Source: Sclerotiophoma versabilis
Taxonomy: Eukaryota; Ascomycota; Dothideomycetes; Pleosporales; Didymellaceae
Length of the DNA stretch: 64,000 nucleotides
Direction of reading: 5' to 3'
Assembly: GCA_012274445.1 (NCBI GenBank)
Contig: JAAROD010000058.1
Location: forward strand, 1,736,001-1,800,000
A program made the position numbers and the translations under genes. The notes under the pieces were generated by a model that worked only from the letters and a program-made list of their open reading frames with translations, searched no databases and was not told where the DNA came from. This document shows, piece by piece, positions 46,767 through 59,000 of this stretch; the stretch's first letter is position 1, and every line of letters starts with the position of its first letter.

Positions 46767-48609
46767 ATGTCCCCGCGCCGATCGTCGAGGGCTCGCACCA
46801 CCCAGCCTCCGTCCAACACTCAGACAGCCCACAGCGTTTCCTCCTCCTCCGTCTCATCAGCTCGCACAGATCGTGCAACGAGAACCGAACACAAGCAGAC
46901 GTCACCGCACAAGTCCTTGACCCCACACTCGCTCTCTTCCGAAGAGCCTGAAGATCTTGCGCACATGGACCGACCCTTGACACGCCGCCGAACGCGCGAG
47001 CAGGATCTTGATGATGACGACTTGACGAAGCTCGACGACGATCTGGATGACGAGATGGTTGAGGAAGACGAGGTGACTCGCTGTGTGTGCGGCTACCAGG
47101 AATACCCGGGCCCGCCCTCAGACGCGGCCAAGTCCATGGAGGGCGACGATCTCAGCGGTTTGTTCATTCAATGCGATATTTGCAAGGTCTGGCAACACGG
47201 TGGCTGTGTGGGCATCATGGATGAAGCCGCCAGCCCCGAGGAATACTTCTGCGAGGAGTGTCGCCAGGACCTCCACAAGGTCACAACGAGTCCCAAAGGG
47301 TACGTTCACTTCTCAATCACGATGGCGCCATCGGGAACACATTCTCCACCAAGCAGCATGCTGATATACCCCGCTTCAGCCAGAAGTATTCTCGATATCT
47401 CCCTGTCTACGACCAGCAACACGGCAAGAAAGCCCGCAAATCCTCCTTTTCGAAAGACACATTATCCCCGTCGAGCCGGCACAATGACCGCAATGCGAGA
47501 GCTAGCGTCGACTCGCTTGGCAAACGTCGATCCACAATGAACAGCAGGGCTGCATACGATGAAGACGAAGTACTGCGGAAGGTGCTTGAAGAGAGCAAGC
47601 ACGAGGGCGCACCTCCTTCAGAGAACGGCAACCGCAAGAAGCGAAGTCGCGATGATAGCGAAGAGTGCGTCTCCTCTGCTCCGGTGTAAACGACATAAGC
47701 AACCAATACTGACAAGCTTTGATACAGGACCAAACCAGAAGTCAAGCGGCAGCGCACAAGCTCAAGAACCCCGAGCAATTCCCCTGTCATCGAATCAGAA
47801 GACGACAGCACAAAAACTTCTGCACCAAAGCAGAAGCCGCGCGGAGCAGCCGCAAGAAGCCAACGAGAGAAAGAACAGCGTGAGAAGGAGCGTGAACAGG
47901 AACGTACCGAGGCAGCCAGCAGACGCAAAGGACGCGCTGAACGCAGGAAAGCAGACGGTAAATTAAGGACGGCAGTACAAACGTGTGCTCGACTGACCAT
48001 GAAGCAGAGCTTGAAGCCTTAGAAGCTACACCCACTCCTACTGAGGAGCCCGCTGCACCTGCCGTTACCTCCGCATCCGCGCCACCCGAGGCACCGATGG
48101 AGTATCTGAAGCCCGCACCTGCTCCGCGACGAGGCGGCCGGCCACCGCAGAAGTCGCGTGGTCGTCTGGGCCGGAACCAGTACTCACGAGACGCATTGTC
48201 TGCTGCGAACGGCACGTCTCCCGCAAACGATAACGCAAACTCTCCGCAACCAACTGGCACAAATGGCAACAGCAATGGGCACGAAAGTAGCGACGGAGCT
48301 ACTGGGCACAAGACAACCAAGTCGAAGAACTCGCGTCTTCACAAGCTGTCATGGAACGACATCATGCGCCCTGCTGGCGCTATGCAAAGTTACATAGCTC
48401 AGCGCCAGGTCGAGATGGCGGGCGAGAAGACGAGTCCAGCACCGGCTGTCCAGCCTTCGACGAACGGAGCGCATCACCAGGCGGAGGGGAAGCACGAGGA
48501 CGCCGAGCTGTCAGCTTTCAAAGAGCTTAGCACAACGCAGATGATGGATAATCTGAGCCGTGATCTGGTGCATTGGCAGAAGATGATCACCGAACAGAAG
48601 GAAAAGTAG
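46767..48609 (+). CDS. CTI6: PHD-finger protein, Cti6-like (Rpd3L histone deacetylase complex)
   Basis: Exons 46767-47299, 47380-47664, 47728-47957 and 48008-48609 (introns 80, 63 and 50 bp) encode 549 aa. The PHD finger lies at about 108-165 with the C4HC3 ligand set: CVCG, then CDIC, WQHGGC and CEEC. Family members bind methylated H3K4, and yeast Cti6 is a subunit of the Rpd3L deacetylase. Ahead of it is a very acidic stretch (DLDDDDLTKLDDDLDDE). Behind it are YSRYLPVYDQQHGK, basic and Glu/Arg-rich coiled-coil segments, a GGRPPQKSRGR hook-like motif, and the conserved C-terminal piece KLSWNDIMRPAGAMQSYIAQ. The C-terminal motif order and PHD type support Cti6 rather than another PHD protein; assignment to Rpd3L is by homology. 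It is nuclear by inference. Confidence 0.9.
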
Positions 48610-48977
48610 TATCACTACTTAGAGCGACGAGACACGATTGTGCATTGCATTTCCGGCGCATCGGCGTTTCTACACCATTCAGGAACTTTCTGACAACTCC
48701 AACACTCTTTGTCACGGCGTTTTACGGTACTGCAACTGACTCTCTGGCATAGGTTTGCCAATCAGTACGGATACCCTCCACTTCTCATAGGTTCGACCTG
48801 CCCATCGGCAGCTTCGCTGCGTATTCTAGTGTATTGTAGGGTTTGGTCTGGCGTTGGATCACGCTTATCGGTTTGTGAGGACGCTCCATGTGATAAGAAA
48901 GCACAGTAGATGAACGGCATAGCTTTCATAATTCATAACTTCTCCACCTCCCAAAGCCATCGTTAACCGTTGTGTGC
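48610..48977. other. Convergent 3' region, no gene seen
   Basis: About 370 bp between the PHD gene (+) and the 113-aa protein gene (-), presumably both 3' UTRs. Confidence 0.6.
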
Positions 48978-49319
48978 CTACTCCGCCTTCCCAACTTTGA
49001 TCTCCAAAACCCCACTCTTAGGATCCTTCTTCAGCACCTCCAGAATCGCACCAAAGTTCTCTTCCGTCACCACCGTGTACTCCGGCCACACCTTCAGGTC
49101 GTACTCCTTGCTGCTCCAGTGAATCTTGAACTCCTGGATCTGCTCCTTCGTGTCCTCGCTCTTGTACTTGCCCATGAATTCGGCGCAATTCGGCGACGAC
49201 GCGAGCGTTGCTGTGATTTGCTTATTGAGCGCTTTGAGCGTCGGCTTGGAGGAGGGATCAAGGATGATAAATTCGTGGCGGTTCGAGGGCGGGATGGTGA
49301 AGAGAACAGGGAAAGACAT
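48978..49319 (-). CDS. Small uncharacterised protein, 113 aa
   Basis: A single open frame of 113 aa from MSFPVLFTIPPSNRHEFI to EIKVGKAE. The in-frame extension to 49394 has an ATG, but its residues look like leader sequence. Predicted structure alternates strands and helices: FIILD, KALNKQITATLAS, QEFKIHWS, DLKVWPEYTVVT and FGAILEVLKKD, a compact alpha/beta domain. The composition is globular and soluble, with only one Cys and no signal peptide or membrane segment. I do not recognise a named family. The balanced composition, good codon use and clean start favour a real gene. Its promoter would lie in the 500 bp before the transhydrogenase gene, which is on the same strand upstream. Confidence 0.8.
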   Translation of the reverse strand: MSFPVLFTIPPSNRHEFIILDPSSKPTLKALNKQITATLASSPNCAEFMGKYKSEDTKEQIQEFKIHWSSKEYDLKVWPEYTVVTEENFGAILEVLKKDPKSGVLEIKVGKAE

Positions 49320-49818
49320 TGCTGCGGTCTGCTGTTGCGGTCTGCTGCTGTGTGTAGTGATGGTCAGCCATGTTTTGGAGATCCCGAGGCGCAATAGGCC
49401 TACACTTGCAAAGATCTGGGTGCTTCTTTCAGTAACGTCGAGACGGCTGTTAACTTAGTTCTAACGGCGCAACTGTCAAATGTGTCTATACGAGTCGAGG
49501 TCCGGGGCTACACGCCCTTAATCACGGTTCGTACGTCAATTGCAGGATTTCAAGCTTCCAGTGCTCGTAATACCATACTACGTCATCTGACCAGGATTGT
49601 CAATGTTGAGCGAGCTGCAGGGGAGCCGTTTGGGTTGGCGCGAACAGGGGTGCGGGGAAGCCACGCGAGGCAGCGCGAAAACAACATCATTCAGTCGCGA
49701 TCGATGCTTATGAAAGCTCGCCATCTAAGAGACGTGGCGTGAATACTCATGCCAAAGCAGTATGAAATTTAATGGAAGTAGGGGAGGTAACGTTGACGTC
49801 ATAAAACCTTGCATCCGC
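49320..49818. other. Intergenic: no gene seen
   Basis: About 500 bp between two minus-strand genes; the transhydrogenase 3' UTR and the small gene's promoter are expected here. Confidence 0.6.
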
Positions 49819-52800
49819 TCAAAGACCCTTGATCTTCTCCTCGAGCGCGCGTTTGATGGCTGTGTAATGGTCAGTATACGCTTCAGAGCAGTCGAAGTGG
49901 AGTACTTACCGTTGCAGCTATCGTTGGCATCGCCAAACAACATCTTCGTGTTCTCCATGTAGAACATGGGATTCGGCACATCAGCATATCCACTCGCCAT
50001 ACCTCTCTTCATGATGATAACATTCTTGCTCTTCCACGCATGCAAGACCGGCATACCAGCAATGGCAGAACCAGGCTCCATTGCGATCGGATTAACAGTG
50101 TCGTTTGCGCCGATGACGAGGGTAACGTCTGTGTCTGGGAAGTCGTCGTTGATCTCATCCATCTCTAGCACGATGTCGTAGGGTACGCTGGCTTCGGCGA
50201 GCAGCACGTTGCACTGTCCTGGCATGCGACCGGCAACGGGGTGGATGGCGAATCGAACATTGATACCTTTGGCGCGCAGAGCTTTGACGAAATCAGAGAT
50301 GGCATATTGCGCTTTCGCTACAGCCATTCCGTAACCAACAACCTACAAGTCAGGTCAGTAGCTTATCCCGGTCTTCCGCGTACACGCGACTTACAATTAT
50401 GACATTTTCAGCGTTTACCAATGCTTCCGCCGTATCTTCAGCAGTAGTCTTGGTGATCTCACCCTCAATCTTAGCCTGTGCTTGGGGTGTTGCGGCTATG
50501 CCGCCGAATAGAACATTGGTCAGCGATCTGTTCATGGCCACACACATGATGTACGAGAGGATGGAACCCGATACACCGATCAGAGCACCAACTGTGGTCA
50601 GTAGAGAGTTGTCTAACATGAAGCCCTCAGCAACAAGTGCGAATCCCGAGTACGCATTTAGAACCGTAATGACGACCGGCATGTCGGCGCCACCAATTGC
50701 CGCTGTTGTCGTATACCCTTTGATGAAGCTGAGTACTGCATTGCCAACCAAACAGGCAGCGCCAATCATAGGCGCTCCAGGTGCGTATGCTAGGAAAGCT
50801 CCTAGTGTGGCGACGTTCGCGCCTAAGAGTGTGCCGTTGATAAGATGGCGTCCGGGAAGGACCAAAGGCTTGGAAGACATCTTCGCTGCCAGCTTTAAGA
50901 AGGCGACAATACTTCCTGTAAATGTTACGCCACCAATAAGAACGCCAAGGTAGGCGCTGACTAGATGCAGAGTGGAAACATCGCCAGAGTGGCCAAGGAC
51001 GCTGCCGATACTAGTTAGGACAGCTGCGAGACCAACCACCGAATGTAGCGCTGCGACCGTCTGTGGAAGTGAGGTTGGAGTGATTCGCCTGCCGATGGCC
51101 AGCCCAACAATGGTGCCAATAGTAGCAACTCCGGCGAACTGAGTAAGTACGTCAGTGGTGAAGCCGACCGCGGCCAAGGAAGCCAGAATACCAGACATGA
51201 CACCTAGTATACCAAGAAGGTTACCGCGACGAGCTGTAGCTTGAGAAGCCAAACCAGAAAGCGATGCCACGCAAAGGACGCTGCTAACAAGATATCCGGC
51301 CTGCACAAGACCAGCCATTCCTGTCGATACGGCTGCAACGTAGCCTCCACCGAACAGAACGGCGGGGATTGCGTAGAGCCATGAATATTCAGGAGGATCC
51401 GTTGGTCGCTTGAACATGTCCAGCATGCGCTTAGTGATCATAAAGCCACCTGCGACGTTGACAGACGCGAGTAGAACCGAGATGGCACCCAGGGTCTGAG
51501 GGATGGTTCCTGGCAGGTAGCCACCACCCATGACAAAGAGTCCTCCAATACCGACCATACCAGAGATGGCGTTAGTGACACTCATGAGAGGGGAGTGCAG
51601 AGCAGGGGCGACACCCCAGACAACGCGGTACCCAATCAAACTTGCCAAAGCGAATGTGAAAGCGTTCGACATGAAGAGCGGTCTGTGTTTGTCAATACTC
51701 TAACTCTTAAATACGGAGTGGAACCTTACGAAGTGAATTTTCCAAGCGCAAGGGCGGTAGTCATTCCAGCAGTTACAGTAGCAACCTGTCGAGACTGAGT
51801 TTGCCATGGAGTAAGAGCAACTATACTTGCAGCTTGATCTGCAGGTGAGGGCGCTGGTTTGGCTTGTACGGGTAGCGGTGCTGGTCGAGGAGCAGGCGGG
51901 AGAATCTTTCCATCATAGGTGACAATGGATCCACGCGTGACCTCGTCAGTAAGATCGACATCATAGTACTTCTCCCTCTTATCCTTGGGTACAAGCGAAA
52001 GGAGTAACTTTGTAACGTTGTTCGAGTAGAGCGTGGAAGATTGAGTGGGCAGACGAGATGGGAGATCAGTATATCCTTGTCGCCGGTCAGTCTTGCTTCC
52101 TGCTTTATAGAAAATTGCATTGCGCTTACCGATTATAGTCACATCTTTGTACTTGGCCAGCTTTCCCGGTTCAGTCGCTTCGCAGTTGCCGCCAGCCTCA
52201 GCTGCTAGATCCACAACTACAGATCCTGGGTGCATTGCTGCTAACATCTCTTTGCCAAATCAGTCTCAAAGGTCGCGATAAGTCAATGTAATTACAAGAC
52301 ACTGGCGTGAGCTTGAGAAGGTTCACTTACGTTTTGTAATCAGCTTCGGGGCAGGCTTTCCAGGTATCAAAGCAGTCGTGATGACAATGTCGACTTCTCG
52401 ACACTGTTCGTAGAAGAGCTTCATCTCAGCTTCGATGAACTCCTTCGACATCACTTTGGCATAGCCACCAGCTCCAGAGCCGTCTTCCTCGAGCTCGACC
52501 TCAATAAACTCAGCACCAAGAGACTGAACCTGCTCGCGAGCTGCTGAGCGAGTGTCGAAGCCACGAACAATGGCGCCCATACGCCTTGCCTGTAAAAGTA
52601 TCAGTCAGTGTAGATATATTGCTCGACTGTAAGCTCACAGTTGCAATGGCACTCAGTCCGGCTACTCCGGCGCCAATGACCAAGACTTTACAAGGCGGTA
52701 TCTGTATTGGGTCAGTTCTACATTTCTGAGCAGAGGGTGTTGCAAGTTACCTTTCCTGCGGCGGTGGTTTGTCCAGTAAGAAAACGTCCAAAGTGGTTTG

Positions 52801-53629
52801 AAGCTTCCAGAACAGCTTTGTACCCAGCAATGTTGGCCATGGAGCTGCTCGGTCGTCAGCGATACGTAGTCATGCCATTATCGTTCTGCACCACTGACCT
52901 CAAAGCATCAAACACCTGCGCACGAGAGATGCGAGGGACCATATCCATGGCAAATGCAGTAGCCTTGCGAGATGCAATGCGGTTGACAACATGCTTGTTC
53001 TGTACTGGATAGAGGAATGAGATGATTGTGGCGCCCTCGCGGATAGCATCGACTTCACTGTCCTCTCCCTCAACACTCAGAGGCCTGACTTTTAGCATAA
53101 TGTCAGCTTCAGAGAAGACACTTCTGCGATCAACAGTCTTAGCACCAGCCTGCTCGTACGCCTCGTCCGTGAACTGAGCTTCGGCACCAGCACCACGCTC
53201 GATGAGAACGCGTGAAAATCCCTTCTTGAGCAAGAGTTTGACATTCTGGGGCGTGATGGCAACTCGCCGTTCTCCTGGGTAACTTTCCTTGGGAACACCG
53301 ATGGTCAGGTTCGAGTAGGGTCCCGCGCTGAACGGCGGTGAGGTAGGGATCTCCTCGTCGTGCGGCTCCGCTGCGGCATGGGATGCATAGCGCGTAACAG
53401 CTGTAATGTGGAACTTCTTGATACGCTGCTGCAGGTACAACGGGCGTAGACGAGCCAAACTTCGGATGCTTGCAGCTGGTTGGTCGAGATGCTTGGAATG
53501 ATAATCTTGCTGCAGGACTGGTGTTGCTCGGAGGTTGAAGATGGAGGCACACGGCTTCAGACCACGGCGACTGCCCCGCGTTCGAATAGCGAGCCGGTAT
53601 CCAGCGGTACAGTTGACCGGTGCGCTCAT
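49819..53629 (-). CDS. NNT: Mitochondrial proton-translocating NAD(P)+ transhydrogenase
   Basis: Nine exons: 53629-52899, 52844-52751, 52701-52639, 52589-52331, 52249-52130, 52075-51730, 51682-50395, 50342-49910 and 49859-49819. They splice in frame to 1124 aa; introns are 47-81 bp. The enzyme reduces NADP+ with NADH using the inner-membrane proton gradient. Residues 1-95 look like a mitochondrial presequence (Arg-rich, few acids). The NAD-binding dI starts at [20 protein letters not shown] (about 107), with the nucleotide motif VIGAGVAG at 283-290 and [14 protein letters not shown] after it. dII (about 500-860) has multiple Gly/Ala-rich membrane helices. dIII (from 968) has [40 protein letters not shown] and [14 protein letters not shown]. 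The order dI-dII-dIII in one chain matches the eukaryotic fused form. Baker's yeast lacks it. Confidence 0.95.
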
Positions 53630-54657
53630 GATTTCCTCTTAAGAAGGAACGGGCCAATGAAGATATCTAGGACCCGCATCTGCTGCCAGGTAGTCGATGC
53701 GAGACAAGGTTCGTTGGGGAGTAGGTGCGATGTGAGCAGCACCCAAAGTGCCACGGTTTGCGAAACACAGGTACATAAGGGCCGTACCTTTGGGCGCCAT
53801 TGGCATGTACGCGCCTGCCTCGCGTTCTATTTTCCCGCTTGACCCGGCTTCCCCGCACATCTACCCCACGCTTTGCAGGCTTCGGCTGAGCACCGCAGCA
53901 AACTACAAGGGCGCTCAGCTCAGGGTCTGTTATGATTGAGCTTCCACGCTATCGTCACAACAACGTCACACGGGTTGTCTATCTTGACTACGTAAAAGTT
54001 GGATCTTGAAGCTTTGGAATGAAGTTCTCCCAACGCGCTACCCCAGACGTTCACACGATGATCACGCGCTGTGGGTCCGGCTGTTACAGGACCCGCCCTC
54101 CTTCCCGAATAAATGTCTTGGGCTCTCCACTCGCAGGTGAATGCCCACGCGTCCTTCCGCGCTCTGGCTCGTCAGAACCATCGATCAACCTGTTACGCAA
54201 AAAAACTCTTTCGCAAGAAACCTCTCAAGAGGTTAAATTCTTAAGCAAATACAAGCCCCTACTTAGCTGTTCCTTTCAGTAGGTAGGGTGTTGCGACCAA
54301 AATTGCTTGTGGTGAAAACCCGTAGATGTCTTGCGCTGCATGCATCAGGAAAGGCTGATCACAGAGCAGAAGGCTGCACCAACCAATTTCAAGTCACGGG
54401 AGAGGTAAGGCTAAGAAGATATTCAATAAAACTAATAGATTAACTAGCAAATGCAACTTTTTACAGTTGGTACATGTCGTTGCGACAAATGAGCTAATAA
54501 GCTCAAAGGGCCATGAATATATACACATGATAAGAGAAGAATCCATCCCTGCGTCAACCACCGCTCCTACTACAAAACAAGATCCCAGGCGCCGAACATA
54601 TGCTCGCAAATACTATAACTCATGTTAAGCGCTGTGAGTAGATTCTACTCCAGTCGC
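53630..54657. other. Intergenic: transhydrogenase promoter, no gene seen
   Basis: About 1 kb. The left part is the transhydrogenase promoter and the right part the 3' flank of the secreted-protein gene. There are no supported frames. Confidence 0.55.
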
Positions 54658-56028
54658 TTAGTTCTTCCTCCAGGACCAGCCGCCCCAGTTGAAGCTGGCG
54701 TTGACATCGACCTCCCAGGTGTAGGACTTTTGGCAGCCCCAGCCGGATGTGCCACCGATAGAGACATCAAGGTTGGCCTGAGTAGGAAGGAAAGACTTGG
54801 TGAAGAGACGGCAGTGAGTACCGAAACCCTTGCCGGCCTTCTCGAGGTAAGCAGCCTGGAACTGAACGCAACCACCCTTGTTCATGCCAAGCATGGAAAG
54901 GAAAGTACCGATTAGGCCCTTAGCGCGGTTGATCTCGTTCTGCTTCTGGGCGTAGGCAGCGCAAAGAGAAGGATCGAAAGGACCGGGGAAAGTCTTCTGG
55001 CCCATGCAGTAGCGGGGCTGGTCGTGGATCTTGTTGCCGCAGCTCTGGGGCTTGCTGCAGGAAGGGGGAGTGGGAGGACTGTAGGTTCCCTTGTTGTAAC
55101 CGTTGGATCCAGTGATGACAACCTGGAAGTCATCACGGCCCTCGCCAGTGTTGGTAGCGGTTTCCTTGGTGACCTTCTGTCCCCAGATAGAGCACTTGTA
55201 GTTGATGATAGAAGGAGGGTTGGTGCAAGAGCACTGGTGGGGGTTCCACTTGGGGTCACGCTCAATGTAGATGTTGAAGCCCGTGCAGGTAGTAGTGTCA
55301 TCGCAGAATTTGGAGCAGGCAGCAACATCGTAGCTCTCGAGGGTCTTGTAGGAAATGTATCCATTACCGGTGGTGGCACCCTGAAGGTTGACGAAAGACT
55401 GCTCGTAGCCAGCAGGAGTCTTAGCCGAGACAGCGAGCTGCTTGTATGCGTCGTTGTTCAAGAAACCGGTGGGGGTGTCATCCTTAGGAGGAGTGCCAGC
55501 GCCGGCGGGCTGAGGAGCACATGGGTCATCAGGGTTGATGAAGCCGCAGTAGGTGCCGACCTCGATCGCAGTAGGGCAAGCGGGGTCAGCGGTGAAAGCG
55601 TAGGTGTTGATCCAGTTGACGGGAGTGCAAGAGGAGGGAACGACACCGTCAGTGGTAGAAGGGGCCTTGGTGGTCTGAGTTCCTGCCTGGGCAGCTGTGG
55701 TGGTGGTGGTAGGGGCCGCGGTGGGCTGCGCGGTGGGCTGGGGAGCAGGGGCAGGCTTGTTCCACAACCACCAGAATGTGCGGGCCTCGAGAGACTTCTT
55801 ATCGAGGCTCCTCTTGGCAGCCTCGGCTGTGGCAGCACCTGTAGCGGCAGCGGCAGCCTGAACCTGAGCGGCACTCTGCACGTAGGCAGTCTGCTGAGCA
55901 GGACCAACACCAACAGGAGGACCCTGGGTGAGAGTAGCAACGGCATCAAGACCGGCGGGGTCAAAAGCCTGAGGAGCCGGGCTGGCAGCGACGAGGGCAG
56001 CAGCCCCGAGGACGATTGCGTAACGCAT
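54658..56028 (-). CDS. Secreted Cys-rich protein of a conserved fungal family, function unknown
   Basis: A single exon of 456 aa. MRYAIVLGAAALVAASPAPQ is a classical signal peptide with cleavage expected near residue 15-19. Then come a low-complexity Ala/Gln region, a possible Kex2 site (KR at about 72-73), a Thr/Pro-rich linker and a Cys-rich globular part from about 130. Notable stretches are SCTPVNWINTYAFTADPACP, SYDVAACSKFCDDTTTCTGF with PAN-like cysteine spacing, CSCTNPPSIINYKCSIWGQ, and CAAYAQKQNEINRAKG. It ends in an aromatic stretch, NASFNWGGWSWRKN. I recall related proteins in many ascomycetes, sometimes labelled fruit-body-domain proteins, without biochemical function. Codon use is strongly biased to C-ending codons, which suggests high expression. 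It is likely a wall-associated or extracellular protein. Confidence 0.85.
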   Translation of the reverse strand: MRYAIVLGAAALVAASPAPQAFDPAGLDAVATLTQGPPVGVGPAQQTAYVQSAAQVQAAAAATGAATAEAAKRSLDKKSLEARTFWWLWNKPAPAPQPTAQPTAAPTTTTTAAQAGTQTTKAPSTTDGVVPSSCTPVNWINTYAFTADPACPTAIEVGTYCGFINPDDPCAPQPAGAGTPPKDDTPTGFLNNDAYKQLAVSAKTPAGYEQSFVNLQGATTGNGYISYKTLESYDVAACSKFCDDTTTCTGFNIYIERDPKWNPHQCSCTNPPSIINYKCSIWGQKVTKETATNTGEGRDDFQVVITGSNGYNKGTYSPPTPPSCSKPQSCGNKIHDQPRYCMGQKTFPGPFDPSLCAAYAQKQNEINRAKGLIGTFLSMLGMNKGGCVQFQAAYLEKAGKGFGTHCRLFTKSFLPTQANLDVSIGGTSGWGCQKSYTWEVDVNASFNWGGWSWRKN

Positions 56029-59000
56029 AGTGAATGATCAAGGTAGGAAACCCTTGTTAAGACGGCTGAAGAGAGTAGTGAGAGACTGTGGTGTAGAAAC
56101 CGATGATGATGAGATTCCTGCCTGGTGAGCCTTCACTCTTATATACTTGGAGTTTCAGTCCAGAGGCGCCTCGGACTGATTGAATGATTCCATTTCAATG
56201 CTGTTGCCGAGACGTAAACATCGCCGGTACGCTGGGCCTGCACCATGGCCGGCGGACTCCCGCTGTAGTCGAATACAATAGCGTACATCTCTGACAGGCC
56301 AAATCAGGCGAGCTTTCGGTAACAGACACCTAACAACGGGCATGGCTAATGCAGGTACCTGGCCAGGTCACCAAAAACGCGCCGTCAAGACACTATCGAG
56401 ACTAAAGCTTAGGGTTAGTGTGGTCGAAGATCAGGTTAGTCGTAAGGCTGAATCAATAAGCGAAAGCTTGGGATATTTTTAACAAACTTGTTTGGTGTTT
56501 GGCACTCGCGCTAGGAGATTAGCTCAAAACCCGCTGTTTGCTAATTCGATAGTCTCTTTGGCAACTTTTACTCGCAAAATAAACCTTCTGCACCAGGGGT
56601 GATGTCTTTGAGAGAAGTATGTGCAAACGAAACACCGAAGCCATATTGTGGGGTCATAGAGCATGTCTATTTGTGCATTGTGTCATACTGATGCTATAGA
56701 GTCCACGTCTTGCACAAACATAGAGAGTATATCCTATCCTGATCTCGACACTCATTCGGATACTTGTCCTTTGTAGTTGTGCAATGGCGTTCGGATGAAG
56801 ACGGGAACATTGATCGCTTGTCTGTCGTTCAGACTATAGTTTGACGGAAACCACCCTCGATGGCGGGGATCTGGATGCAAGAACCATCGTGGAAGCAGCT
56901 CTGGACCCGGGGCTGGAGGTTGCTGTGCTGTGGCGCTGAGAGGCTTGTCTGACCACATGACGCGTGCAAAACTGTGGCTGGTTCCCTCGTGTTCTGGTCG
57001 ATTTTCTGAAAAGTTGGAACAGCTGCCGGCAACAGTAATTTTTGGGACCCAAATGTAGTTCGTAAAGCAACTGCCACTCGTGCGGGACCTGTTAACCGAA
57101 CATTTCTCCGTTAGCTCAGGCCCGCTTGTCTATGATGTATTCGCTCTGGTACCGAGGCTAGTTAATCCAGTATGGGTGATGTATGGGTGATGTACGGGTG
57201 ATGTACGGGTGATCTTCACTTCGCACGTGTGGTCCCTGAACCGAACTCAGAAGTAGTACCTGCGTCTCACGCACATGCTGTCACCTGCGGACATACGCGC
57301 AAGGGCGCGTATGCACAACAGTGCGCAGCCTGGACAAAAACGGTTGTTCTGCAGAATTCTGCCATCGAGTGAACAGAAGGTCGCAAATCACTCAGCTCGA
57401 GTACCCTGGGACCGTTCACTCGCTGTACAAATTCAAACGCCGAAGTCCTTGGTGAGGCTGCGATGCGAAGCAAGCCCTCGATCCATGATGTGGCCAGTGT
57501 ATGTTGCTGCCCCTAGGTCAACGACTAGATAAACCGGTCGCCAACAAAAGCCCGGGCGTGTCCACTTCGGCGGGCGTTGAAGTCAGTGTACCCAATCAAG
57601 GAGGCTGGGTCGTTCCAAATTGGCAGGGGCTTAGTCAAGAAAAGGTGGGTGTAACGATCGGAAAAGGCCTAGCGTTCAAAGCCAGAACCATCGATCTTTC
57701 TCTTAGTGCCCGCTTGCGCCCCTGAACATGATCGTCGCCCTGATTTTAGCCCTCCAGAGCCCCAGTTGTCTCAAAGTCTGGTGAACTGCTCGCCCAGCAG
57801 CATGTTGCAAGTTGCAGGCCAATATTACCGGAGCTGAACCACGCCTATGATAATTCCACGAATGGCCTTGAAGTCGACAAATAACTCATCCCAGTGTCAA
57901 TATTCCTCGCAGGTGTTCGACATGGGTAGTCTGGCACCAGGCTTGAAAGCTATCGACCAGCTCGCACGAAATTCTGCGCAGCGGCCGTCTGCGAGAGACT
58001 TTTGCCAGACCGGACATTCGCCTGCCGTCCGCCTACGGTTGGCCATGCAAAGTCCCCTAACGTCGAGGTCCTGCCGGACGCCTTAGTTCACACAGTACGA
58101 TTAGCTAGAGGAAAATGCTACCAACCTGGCCGGTGAACGGTCGACAAAGTGCAGTTTCAGACTGCATTAGCGCCTGCAGAGCATCGCCGTGGGCCGATGC
58201 CACCATAAAGTCCTTCGTATGGATCGTGTGATCGTGTGATCGTTACGCTCGTGTTCTGCACTGCATATTGATTTGAATTACTCCTCGCAACGATCTTGCC
58301 AAACCTGCATGCTGAGAGAGGATGATCATCGATCAAGTGCCATTCCTCGAAAAAGAGCCCGAGATCGATGCAACCATTCAATTTACAAGTTCGAGCTGGT
58401 GCGCGCTCTTGGCATCACAACTACTTCCAAAAATCCAAGTCTTCGATTCCTGAGAACCGTTCAATCCCGTCTTTTGAGTAGTTTCGGTCGTCTCTCTCCG
58501 AGTGGTGTTCCCATCACTCACTGTGGTGTTCGGTACAGGACCCTGACTTGAAAGCTAAAGCAGCGTTGCAACCGCTCTTGCGCTTCCATAAGAGCGAACA
58601 AAGAAATGTCCGGGCAGGATCTCTAAGCCCGGTACCAGTAATACCCGCCCTCCGAGGAGCAAGACGGGGCTCGACCGCTGGTCTCTTGGCTCTTCAGCCT
58701 TACAATTATGTGGTTCAGCCCTTCCCTTCTGTGGCAGTTGAAGCCAAACAATGTAAACAAAGGGCTCAGCTCGCCTAGGTCTGTCAGACTAATCAGACCC
58801 TTTTGCGGCTGCTTCCTCGTCGAACCGTGGTACTGTTAGTATATTCAAAAGGTGACGAGCCCAGTGCTCTGGGCCCTGGTTGTCTGTTGGCCTACCCAGC
58901 CAAATCACATTTCGCACAGTGGGATCTAATCTTGTGGCTGAGATCCAGACGTTTGGATTCTCGCTTAGAGCAAGCAGTGCTGACAGGGCTGATAGCTGTC

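Noticed and set aside
55024..56037. 337-codon open frame on the plus strand
   Set aside because: It lies antisense to nearly the whole secreted-protein gene. Strong C-ending codon bias on one strand opens the antisense frame. Its product is a Gly/Ser/Arg/Leu low-complexity chain with no family features.
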